DNA from: Lachnospiraceae bacterium
GTDB taxonomy: Bacteria > Bacillota > Clostridia > Lachnospirales > Lachnospiraceae
Direction of reading: 5' to 3'
DNA length: 22,631 bases
Assembly (NCBI GenBank): GCA_900770225.1
Contig: CAAGJU010000322.1
Span: 1-22,631, forward strand
The notes under the pieces were generated by a model. It did not search any database. It was not told the DNA's origin and saw nothing but the letters and a program-made list of their open reading frames with translations. This document shows positions 7,683-14,420 of the stretch, in pieces. The position numbers and the translations under genes were made by a program. The first letter of the stretch is position 1, and each line of letters opens with the position of its first letter.

Positions 7683-8786
7683 TTACGTGTCCAGATATTT
7701 TTTCAATTCTTTCTCATGACTTTTTGTAAAATCGCTGAGTTTATAGGATCTGATGCGTTCTTTAGCCATGATCGGCTCAACAAATCCATTTCTGGCCAGT
7801 ACTGCCAGCCTGTTTATAATTGTCTTATTTGAAACTCCAAATTCCCTGCTGACTTCAATCGGCGTAAAATCTCTGTTATAGTGCTCTATAAGAAACAGCA
7901 AAAGTTCTCTCTCTTTTCCTTTCAAATATGAAAGGCCAACTTCTACCTCTTCGGCAACCGATCCTTCTGACAGTTCGCATACTTTATTTGAATACAGCTG
8001 AACCATGCGAAGAAAATAATCAATCCAGATTTCCGGATGAGGCGGTTCATTTCTGCCGGCGTAATATAATGCCGGTAATCCCATCTGTATGGATTCGTAA
8101 TATTCATTCACATCATACGCAAAATACTCCTCCAGTGATCCTATACCGTTAAAACCAAATCCATTAACGTCAAGAATATATCCTGAAAGCAGTCTGGCCG
8201 TTCTTCCGTTACCATCCTCAAACGGGTGAATTGTCACCAGCTGATAATGCACAACAGCAGCAACGATCAGCGGATGATCATCTGTTGTATTCACGTATTC
8301 CACCAATTCATCCAGCAGCCCCGGAATATCTGAATACTCCGGAGGTATATAATCAGGATTACCGGTTTGTGAATCATATACGGCAAAAAGCACTCCCGGC
8401 GGCATTGGACCTCGAAGTCCGATTTTTTCTTTTGATGCTCCTTTTTCTACATATTTTTGGACATCAAGTATCAGCTTTTTTGAAAATTTCTCTTTCTTTT
8501 TTGCCTTTTCCTCAAGGTAATTCAACGCAAGAAAATAGTTCCTTACCTCCTGTTCAGGCTTAAGGAAATGTTTTCTCTCGTCCCGCTCAATGACTTCATC
8601 AACCTGTTGTTCTGATAGCGGATTTCCCTCAATCTTGTTTGATGCATAAGAGCTCTTTTTCTTTGAGTTTTTTCGCAGCTTACCCGCAACACTCCTGGAC
8701 ATTTTTACGTTCGAAACTCTGTATCTGTTTTTCTCGATTTCTGTTATATATCCAAGAATTTCATTTGTTAATTTTACTTTGATCAC
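7683..8786 (-). CDS. Fic domain protein (class II, self-inhibited) with C-terminal winged helix
   Basis: The 367-residue protein carries an intact Fic motif HPFEDGNGRTAR with H187, D191, N193, R195 and R198, which in this family transfers AMP (or another nucleotide part) to target hydroxyls. The N-terminal stretch has the inhibitory motif S49-NKI-E53-G54, so autoinhibition by its own alpha-inh helix is expected and no separate antitoxin is needed; none is present. Residues about 295-355 form a winged helix (TPIEVSREFGVSNKTIINRLAVLARNGF). The start is a GTG with GAGGTG 7 nt upstream. The gene is visibly more A/T-rich than its neighbours and sits between LysR and metY, which suggests acquisition by transfer. 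A set of CACTA repeats lies just upstream. The target protein is unknown. Confidence 0.9.
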   Translation of the reverse strand: MIKVKLTNEILGYITEIEKNRYRVSNVKMSRSVAGKLRKNSKKKSSYASNKIEGNPLSEQQVDEVIERDERKHFLKPEQEVRNYFLALNYLEEKAKKKEKFSKKLILDVQKYVEKGASKEKIGLRGPMPPGVLFAVYDSQTGNPDYIPPEYSDIPGLLDELVEYVNTTDDHPLIVAAVVHYQLVTIHPFEDGNGRTARLLSGYILDVNGFGFNGIGSLEEYFAYDVNEYYESIQMGLPALYYAGRNEPPHPEIWIDYFLRMVQLYSNKVCELSEGSVAEEVEVGLSYLKGKERELLLFLIEHYNRDFTPIEVSREFGVSNKTIINRLAVLARNGFVEPIMAKERIRSYKLSDFTKSHEKELKKYLDT

Positions 8787-8829
8787 TCGTAATCACCTCA
8801 AGATGATTATTTCAGAATCGCAATGATAA

Positions 8830-8869
8830 TTCCACTAATTTTTCACTATTTTTTCACTATTTTTCACTA
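8830..8869. repeat. Phased CACTA direct repeats upstream of fic
   Basis: CACTA begins at 8833, 8844, 8855 and 8865, that is at 11, 11 and 10 bp intervals, and the last three are in the longer form TTTCACTA. The array is between the LysR stop codon and the fic start, about 45-85 bp upstream of the latter. It could be an operator for the winged-helix part of the Fic protein or for another regulator. Confidence 0.45.
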
Positions 8870-8880
8870 AACATAACTCG

Positions 8881-9801
8881 TCATGCTTCCGCTGCCAGCA
8901 GCGCCTTCAATTCCCGGACATAGGTCTCACCGATCTCACTCCGCACGCTGCGGTCCCGCGTGATGTATCCGATGGTCATGATGGTATTCTTGTGCTTTGC
9001 GTCCTCCTGAAAAGGAACCGCGATGTAATCCGAACCGTTCATCTCCGGCGAGATAATGCCGGAACAGAGTGTAAAGGCATTGAGCGACTTCATCAGATTG
9101 AGGTTTGTCGCGCGGTCCGCCGTGTGAATGATCCGCTCATAGGCAATATCACTCAGGATTTCCTCGGCAAAAAATGATGACCCCTCATCGCCCTGATTGA
9201 ACATGACACACGGATATTTCTGCAGTTCCTCGATGCCTATGGATGCGCGGTCTGCCAGCGGATGCTCCTTCGAGAGGTATACGTAGGCCTTGCAGTCCGT
9301 GAGCGGTGTGAAGGTCAGTTCATTTTTCTTCAGGATGCGGGTGATGTAACGGCGGTTATAGTTGCACAGGTACAGGATACCGATCTCCGAGCGCGACTCT
9401 GTCACGTCGAGAATGACGTTCCTCGTCTCCGTCTCCAGAATGGAAAAATCGTACTGCGAGGTTCCGAACTGCTGCACGGTATGCACAAAAGCATCGATCG
9501 CGAAGGAATAATGCTGGGTCGAGACGCTGAACTTCCGCTTGACCTTTCCCTGCTCATACTTCTCGGTGAGCATCTCATACTGGCGGTACAGAGAGCGCGC
9601 GCTGTTCAGGAACTCCTCACCGTCTGCCGTCGGTGTGACGCCGCGGCTGTTCCTGTAGAAAATTTCAATGCCCAGCTCACTTTCCAGTTCCTTCAGGGAC
9701 GCTGTCAGTGACGGCTGCGTCACGTAAAGCTCTTCGGCCGCCTTGTTGAGCGAACCGAATCGGGCTATCGTCAATACATATCTGATCTGCTGAAGTGTCA
9801 C
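8881..9801 (-). CDS. LysR-family transcriptional regulator
   Basis: The 306-residue protein has the classical LysR N-terminal helix-turn-helix (residues 1-60: LQQIRYVLTIARFGSLNKAAEELYVTQPSLTASLKELE, written here with its key AAE, TQPSLT and LE positions) and a C-terminal effector domain of the usual length. The GTG start has GGAGG 8 nt upstream and lies inside the last copy of a 34-bp tandem repeat. It follows the ABC ATPase gene by 64 nt and may be co-transcribed with it. Two candidate target sets are near: the transport operon and metY, which carries a LysR-like dyad. The effector cannot be read from the sequence. Confidence 0.9.
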   Translation of the reverse strand: MTLQQIRYVLTIARFGSLNKAAEELYVTQPSLTASLKELESELGIEIFYRNSRGVTPTADGEEFLNSARSLYRQYEMLTEKYEQGKVKRKFSVSTQHYSFAIDAFVHTVQQFGTSQYDFSILETETRNVILDVTESRSEIGILYLCNYNRRYITRILKKNELTFTPLTDCKAYVYLSKEHPLADRASIGIEELQKYPCVMFNQGDEGSSFFAEEILSDIAYERIIHTADRATNLNLMKSLNAFTLCSGIISPEMNGSDYIAVPFQEDAKHKNTIMTIGYITRDRSVRSEIGETYVRELKALLAAEA

Positions 9802-9903
9802 TTGATATTCCTCCTGCCATCTGCTGAAGTGTCAATTCATATTTCCCCTGTCATCTGCTGAAGTGTCAATCCATATTTCCACTGCCATCTGTTGTAATAT
9901 CAG
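9785..9903. repeat. 34-bp tandem repeat duplicating the LysR ribosome binding site and start
   Basis: Units 9785-9818, 9819-9852 and 9853-9886 are 34 bp each and closely alike, followed by a decayed partial copy from 9887. On the minus strand each unit reads SD-like purines (GGAGG, GGGGA, GTGGA), then GTGACACTTCAG or TTGACACTTCAG. The unit nearest LysR holds its true start; the third unit supplies the last residues (GSGNMD) and stop of the ABC ATPase gene. Two copies contain TTGACA, identical to a -35 hexamer. Confidence 0.85.
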
Positions 9904-11017
9904 GGTCTGTTCTGTCCTCGAGCTTGCCGGCCGCACGGGCCTCCCCGATCAGGATCTGCAGTTTCTGGTTATCCGGCCCGAACGTATCACATACATTGAT
10001 CACACGGCTGCAGCCCGCCATGATCTGCCGTGCTTTGTCGAGCGACGAATCAGAGATCTCCGTGAAAGGCTCCGCCGTCACGGTCTCCGCTGCCAGCACG
10101 CGCGCCAGCCGGTAATCCACATCATTTGTATACAATATTCCCGCGGCAAACGGCACACCCTGCCGCTGCAGTTCCCGGTACACGGGGATGCCGCTGCCGC
10201 ACGCGGAGATCACAAAAACCTCCGGCTTGCCCGCAGGCGCCGGCAGTTCCATGCTCCCGAAGGCCGCATCAAAGGATCCGGTATCCAGGCGAAAAAGGCC
10301 CCGGATGCTCTCCTCTGTAAAAATATCCTCCGGTCTCCCCGCAGACACCCGGTGATCTCCCCCGACACAGATGATCCTGTCGGCGATCTTCATGGCCAGA
10401 TCGATCTCATGGAGTGAAAAGATGACGGTAATGTTCCGCTCCTTTGCCATTCGGCGGCAGATGCTGAGAAACTCCAGCTTATAGCGGATATCCAGAAACG
10501 ACGTCGGCTCGTCCAGCACCAGTACATCCGGTTCCTGGCAGAGTGCCCTTGCGAGCATGATCCGCTGCCGCTGTCCGTCGCTGATCCGGGAAAACTCCCG
10601 GTCGGCGATCTCCTCCGCATGCACCTCGTGCAGCGCATCGCTGACAATCTCCTGATCACGTTCTGTCAGGTGTCCCATCCGACCGGTGTATGGATAGCGG
10701 CCGGAGGCCACGACATCGCGGCAGGTCATCAGTTCGGGCCGAATACGGTCTGTCAGAACAACAGCCAGCGTTTTGGAAAGCTCGTCATAGGCATAGTCCT
10801 TCAGTTCCTTTCCCTTCAGGTATACGGAACCGCCGACCAGCGGCAGCTGACGCACGATGCTCTTCAGAATCGTGGATTTGCCGGCGCCGTTCGGGCCGAT
10901 CAGCGCCACGATCTCGCCGCTGTAAATATCCATGGAGACATGCTCCACGACAGCCTTTCCATTGTAGCCGGCGCTCATATCCGCCAGCCTTACGGAAATC
11001 TCACGATCTGCACTCAT
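9866..11017 (-). CDS. FecE/BtuD-type ABC transporter ATP-binding protein with extra C-terminal domain
   Basis: The first 255 residues are an ABC ATPase of the siderophore/haem/cobalamin import class: Walker A GPNGAGKST (41-49), signature SDGQRQR (146-152), Walker B VLVLDEP (165-171), and a switch histidine in FSLHEID. The usual Q-loop glutamine is replaced (VVLTDRIRP), a variant seen in some FecE relatives. Residues about 265-370 form an additional alpha/beta domain (VFVISACGSG, AAGILYTNDVDY, RVINVCDTFGPDN) like the tail of archaeal BtuD-type ATPases. It overlaps the FecCD permease gene by ATGA, so the two are translationally coupled. No substrate-binding protein is encoded nearby. Cobalamin, haem or an iron chelate are all possible substrates. 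The last six residues come from the 34-bp repeat. Confidence 0.9.
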   Translation of the reverse strand: MSADREISVRLADMSAGYNGKAVVEHVSMDIYSGEIVALIGPNGAGKSTILKSIVRQLPLVGGSVYLKGKELKDYAYDELSKTLAVVLTDRIRPELMTCRDVVASGRYPYTGRMGHLTERDQEIVSDALHEVHAEEIADREFSRISDGQRQRIMLARALCQEPDVLVLDEPTSFLDIRYKLEFLSICRRMAKERNITVIFSLHEIDLAMKIADRIICVGGDHRVSAGRPEDIFTEESIRGLFRLDTGSFDAAFGSMELPAPAGKPEVFVISACGSGIPVYRELQRQGVPFAAGILYTNDVDYRLARVLAAETVTAEPFTEISDSSLDKARQIMAGCSRVINVCDTFGPDNQKLQILIGEARAAGKLEDRTDPDITTDGSGNMD

Positions 11018-12288
11018 GCGCGCCTTCCTTTCTGCCGGCGGATCAGCATATAGATGACAACCGGCGCGCCGAACACAGATGTCACTGTACTGATATTCAG
11101 TTCCGTAGGTGCCAGCGCCGTGCGGGCGATCAGATCACAGCACATGCAGAAAACCGCACCGCCGAGGAACGAAGCCGGGATGACAGCCGCCGGTTCGGAG
11201 GAGTTCAACGCATTTTTGACCATAAAGGGAACGGCGATGCCGACGAAGGAGATCGGGCCGGCGAATGCCGTCACCGTGGCCGAGAGGATGCTGGACAGAA
11301 GGATCAGGCAGATGCGGAAGGTCCGGATATTCACGCCGACACTCTGCGCATAGTTCTCGCCCAGGCGATACGCGCCGATGGGCTTGGAGAGAAAGACCGC
11401 GCACACGAGGCAGATGCCGATCGTCAGTCCCGCCGTGGTAACGTTGTTCCATGTCATGCCGGAAAAGCTGCCGAGCGACCAGTTATGGAGATTGACAATG
11501 TCCGAATCCTGCGCAAAGGTGACGATAAAATCCGTGACAGCGGAGCAGATATAGCCGATCATGATACCGGCGACCAGCAGCGCCGCCATGTTCCGCACAG
11601 CGCGCGACACGGCGAGGATGAAGGCTGTCGCAACCAGCGATCCGGCAAAAGCCGCGGCGATCAGAACCCATGAGGAAACGGATCCGAAGCGGCTGATGGC
11701 GAAGATCAGGACGATGGCGACGATCATTTTTGCGCCGGAGGAAATACCGAGCACGAACGGACCCGCGATCGGATTGTCAAAAAATGTCTGCAGCAGGTAT
11801 CCGGACAGCGCGAGCGCCCCGCCAAGCAGCGCCGCCATGACCGCCCGCGGCAGACGGATCTGCATGACGATATTCCTCTCGCCGTCGCTTCCCGCGCCGC
11901 CGAAGATGATTTTTCCCACCTGTCCAAGCGGAATGTTCACGCTGCCGATGACGACGTTCATGACAAAAATCAGCAGAAACGTAAGAATGAGGCACACGAA
12001 TACCATCGTGTACCTCACCGTTTTCTTTCTGTCTGTCGTGCGGGCGCTGCGCGCCGCAGATTCCTTCTCACCCATATTTTCAGCCTTCTTCTCTGCAATC
12101 ATCTGATCATGTCTTCCATGATCTGGAATCTGTCTTCCACGATCTGGAATCTGTCTTTCATCATCTGAAATCTGTCTTCCATCATCCGAAATCTGTCTTT
12201 CATCATCTGCACCTGCTGTCTGTGCCTGACGCGGGAACCAAGAACCTGCAGAAAGACTGGATAAGACCTCGCTCTGTCCCGGATTCAA
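11014..12288 (-). CDS. FecCD/BtuC-type ABC transporter permease
   Basis: The core of about 335 residues has the FecCD hallmark blocks IRLPRAVMAALLGGALALSGYLLQ, NPIAGPFVLGISSGA, and SFVGIAVPFMVKNAL with about ten membrane helices. It forms the channel for uptake of metal chelates or corrinoids together with the adjacent ATPase. The longest reading starts at a TTG (12288) only 3 nt after the preceding stop, with GGAG 6-7 nt upstream, and adds a hydrophilic N-terminus containing four RQI(S/P)D heptad repeats. An ATG at 12075 (MGEKES, AAGG 8 nt upstream) would give 355 residues, the usual family size. The repeat unit of 21 bp keeps frame, which favours translation of the extension, but the start is unresolved. 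Confidence 0.85.
   Translation of the reverse strand: MNPGQSEVLSSLSAGSWFPRQAQTAGADDERQISDDGRQISDDERQIPDRGRQIPDHGRHDQMIAEKKAENMGEKESAARSARTTDRKKTVRYTMVFVCLILTFLLIFVMNVVIGSVNIPLGQVGKIIFGGAGSDGERNIVMQIRLPRAVMAALLGGALALSGYLLQTFFDNPIAGPFVLGISSGAKMIVAIVLIFAISRFGSVSSWVLIAAAFAGSLVATAFILAVSRAVRNMAALLVAGIMIGYICSAVTDFIVTFAQDSDIVNLHNWSLGSFSGMTWNNVTTAGLTIGICLVCAVFLSKPIGAYRLGENYAQSVGVNIRTFRICLILLSSILSATVTAFAGPISFVGIAVPFMVKNALNSSEPAAVIPASFLGGAVFCMCCDLIARTALAPTELNISTVTSVFGAPVVIYMLIRRQKGRRA
12100..12204. repeat. 21-bp tandem repeat at the permease gene junction
   Basis: Four well-conserved 21-bp units (12121, 12142, 12163, 12184) follow the pattern ATCTGGAATCTGTCTTCCA, with a degenerate fifth at 12100. If translated they give a 7-residue repeat of the form GRQIxDD in the N-terminus of the FecCD permease. 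Otherwise they are spacer between the MacB-like and FecCD genes. Confidence 0.85.
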
Positions 12289-12291
12289 ATT

Positions 12292-13470
12292 TTACTCCGT
12301 CCGCAATGCGTCGATCGGCTTCTTCCGCGCCGCCTTGTTCGCGGGATACAGGCCGAAGATCAGGCCGACTGCCGTGGAAAAAACAATCGCAACCAGTACA
12401 ATCCTGCCGGAGAGGCCGTAGTTTACTTTTCCGATCACATCGATAACGCGGATGCCCATCCATGAGAGCAGAATACCCAGTGCGCATCCGAAGAGACTCA
12501 GCATCAGCGACTCGATCAGAAACTGCAGCATGATCGTCTTCCGGCTCGCGCCGATGGCCTTGCGGATACCGATCTCGCGGGTCCTCTCGGAGACGGATAC
12601 CAGCATGATGTTCATGATGCCGATACCGCCCACGAGCAGAGAGATCGCCGCAATGCCGCCGAGCAGCAGGGAGAGTGTGCTCATGACCGTATTCATGGTG
12701 TCCGCCACCTGCGACATGTTGAAAAGGCTGTAGGCCTTATCATCATTGTCAAAGCGCGCCAGAAGGTAATCCTCGATGTCCGTCTGCGCCGCCTTGGTAT
12801 CATCATTTGCCGCCGATACCTCGAACGACGTAATATCATAGGAGAGCATGCTGGAGAGGCGCACCAGGGAAGGAAACGGCACATAGGCCGCGTACTGACC
12901 GGTAAACGCGCTCATCATCGAATCGCTGTCGCTCTTCTTGAGCACGCCGACGATCAGGAAATTTCTGCCGTTGAGCCTGATCGTCTCCCCTGTCACATCC
13001 GTCCGGCCCATTACATCCGTCGCCAGCGCGGCATTGATGACCACAACATTGCTGCTGTTGTCAACGTCCGGCTTCATGAGAAAACGACCGGTATCGATCG
13101 TGAGATTCTCAATATCCGCATACCCCGCCGTCGTTCCGGTCGCCATCACGGTCTCACTGCCGTGCGCACCGGTCGCCGTGATCTGTGCGGTCACAGACGG
13201 AGCCACCTCATCAACCGTGCTCAGATCCCTGATTTCCTGCAGGTCTTCCATCTTGATCGGACGGCTGTGATCATCAGCCACCGAAACGGAGATCATATTA
13301 GTACCCATGGAATTGACCGAATCCGTGATCGTCGAGGACGCGCCGTCGACCAGCGACACCAGCACCACCAGGGCAAAAATACCGATGATAATTCCCAGCA
13401 TGGTGAGGAAGGAGCGCATCTTGTGTGAGGTGATCGATTTCCAGGCCATCTTCACTGACTGAAGGATCAT
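12292..13470 (-). CDS. MacB/FtsX-type ABC transporter permease
   Basis: The 392-residue protein has a first membrane helix at about 18-42 (FLTMLGIIIGIFALVVLVSLV), a MacB_PCD extracytoplasmic domain (about 45-265), and three C-terminal helices (LSLLLGGIAAISLLVGGIGIMNIMLV; IESLMLSLFGCALGI; IVLVAIVFSTAVGLIFGLYPA). The coupling motif SERTREIGIRKAIGAS lies between helices 2 and 3. This four-helix layout defines mechanotransmission transporters of the MacB/LolC group that move peptides, antibiotics or lipophilic compounds outward. Its ATG overlaps the stop of the ATPase gene (ATGA), indicating one complex with it and the adaptor. Confidence 0.93.
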   Translation of the reverse strand: MILQSVKMAWKSITSHKMRSFLTMLGIIIGIFALVVLVSLVDGASSTITDSVNSMGTNMISVSVADDHSRPIKMEDLQEIRDLSTVDEVAPSVTAQITATGAHGSETVMATGTTAGYADIENLTIDTGRFLMKPDVDNSSNVVVINAALATDVMGRTDVTGETIRLNGRNFLIVGVLKKSDSDSMMSAFTGQYAAYVPFPSLVRLSSMLSYDITSFEVSAANDDTKAAQTDIEDYLLARFDNDDKAYSLFNMSQVADTMNTVMSTLSLLLGGIAAISLLVGGIGIMNIMLVSVSERTREIGIRKAIGASRKTIMLQFLIESLMLSLFGCALGILLSWMGIRVIDVIGKVNYGLSGRIVLVAIVFSTAVGLIFGLYPANKAARKKPIDALRTE

Positions 13471-14381
13471 TCGCTCACCTCCGTCTCTGCCTCACTATGA
13501 CTGTGCGCATCCGTTACTTCATTCCCTGCTTCTGCGCTGTGAGAATTCGACAGTTCATTCTCTGCTTCTACGCTGCGATAATTCAACAGTTCATTCTCTG
13601 CTTCTGCGCTGTGAGGATTCGACATTACACTCGCTGTTTCAACCCCATTATGACTTTGCGGATTCGTCATTTCATTACCCGCTTCTGCGCTGTCATCTCC
13701 GTATGGGTCAGACGTCGTGGCATCCTCGACACGCCCGTCTTTGATCCGGATGCTGCGCTCCGCCTGCGCCGCCACGCCCTCATCGTGTGTGATCAGAACG
13801 ATCGTGTGTCCCGACGCGTGCAGCTCGTGAAACAGATCCATGATCTGCATGCTTGTGTGCGAATCCAGGTTTCCCGTCGGTTCATCCGCCAGAAAAATAT
13901 CCGGCTCCGACGCCATGGCCCTGGCGATAGCCACCCTCTGCTGCTGTCCGCCGGAGAGCTGATTCGGGCGGTGCGTGCGGCGGTTGTAGAGTCCGACCTT
14001 GTCCAGCGCATTTTTTACACGCTCCCGTCTTTCCCTCGCAGGAAGCCCCTGATAGATCAGCGGAAGCTCGACGTTCTCCTCCGCGTTCAGGTCGCCGATC
14101 AGATTAAAGCTCTGAAAAATAAACCCGATCTTCCGGTTTCTTATTTTTGCCAGCTCATCCTCTGAATATGACTCAATCGGCAGTCCGCCGAGCAGGTACG
14201 TGCCCTCATCCGCCGTGTCGAGACATCCCATGATGTTCATGAGTGTCGATTTGCCGCTTCCGGACGGGCCGATCACGCTGACAAATTCATTTTTATAGAT
14301 ATGCAGGCTCACATGGTCGAGCGCATACAGCGTCTCATCACCCATGCGGTATATCTTTGATACATTATCGAATACGATCAT
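13467..14381 (-). CDS. MacB-type ABC exporter ATPase with repetitive acidic C-terminal tail
   Basis: Residues 1-222 are a complete MacB/LolD-class ATPase: Walker A GPSGSGKST (38-46), Q-loop Q90, signature LSGGQQQR (142-149), Walker B IFLADEP (162-168), switch His199. Members of this class usually end near residue 225-235. Here about 80 more residues follow, built from a 12-residue unit like SAEAGNEVTNxH in about five imperfect copies, acidic and predicted disordered. The start ATG has AAAGG 7 nt upstream, 39 nt after the adaptor gene. It should energise the FtsX-type permease encoded next, with which it overlaps. Confidence 0.93.
   Translation of the reverse strand: MIVFDNVSKIYRMGDETLYALDHVSLHIYKNEFVSVIGPSGSGKSTLMNIMGCLDTADEGTYLLGGLPIESYSEDELAKIRNRKIGFIFQSFNLIGDLNAEENVELPLIYQGLPARERRERVKNALDKVGLYNRRTHRPNQLSGGQQQRVAIARAMASEPDIFLADEPTGNLDSHTSMQIMDLFHELHASGHTIVLITHDEGVAAQAERSIRIKDGRVEDATTSDPYGDDSAEAGNEMTNPQSHNGVETASVMSNPHSAEAENELLNYRSVEAENELSNSHSAEAGNEVTDAHSHSEAETEVSE
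13485..13695. repeat. 36/45-bp tandem repeat encoding the ATPase tail
   Basis: Units of 36 bp following TTCATTCTCTGCTTCTGCGC are repeated at about 13517, 13553 and 13589 with related 45-bp units on both sides. Unit length is a multiple of three and the frame stays open. Copies differ by point changes, so the array is not brand new. Confidence 0.75.
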
Positions 14382-14420
14382 GCTTTCGCCTTTACGTTTA
14401 AAAAATCACACACCTGAAGA

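Noticed and set aside
7683..8786. Fic-antitoxin (FicT/FicA) pair
   Set aside because: The inhibitory S-x3-E-G motif is within the Fic protein itself and no small partner gene adjoins it.
9785..9903. CRISPR-like array
   Set aside because: The repeats are contiguous 34-bp copies without spacers and overlap coding sequence.
10690..11673. Long plus-strand frame of 327 codons
   Set aside because: It lies opposite two well-identified ABC transporter genes and its product is Arg/His/Asp-rich with no family resemblance.
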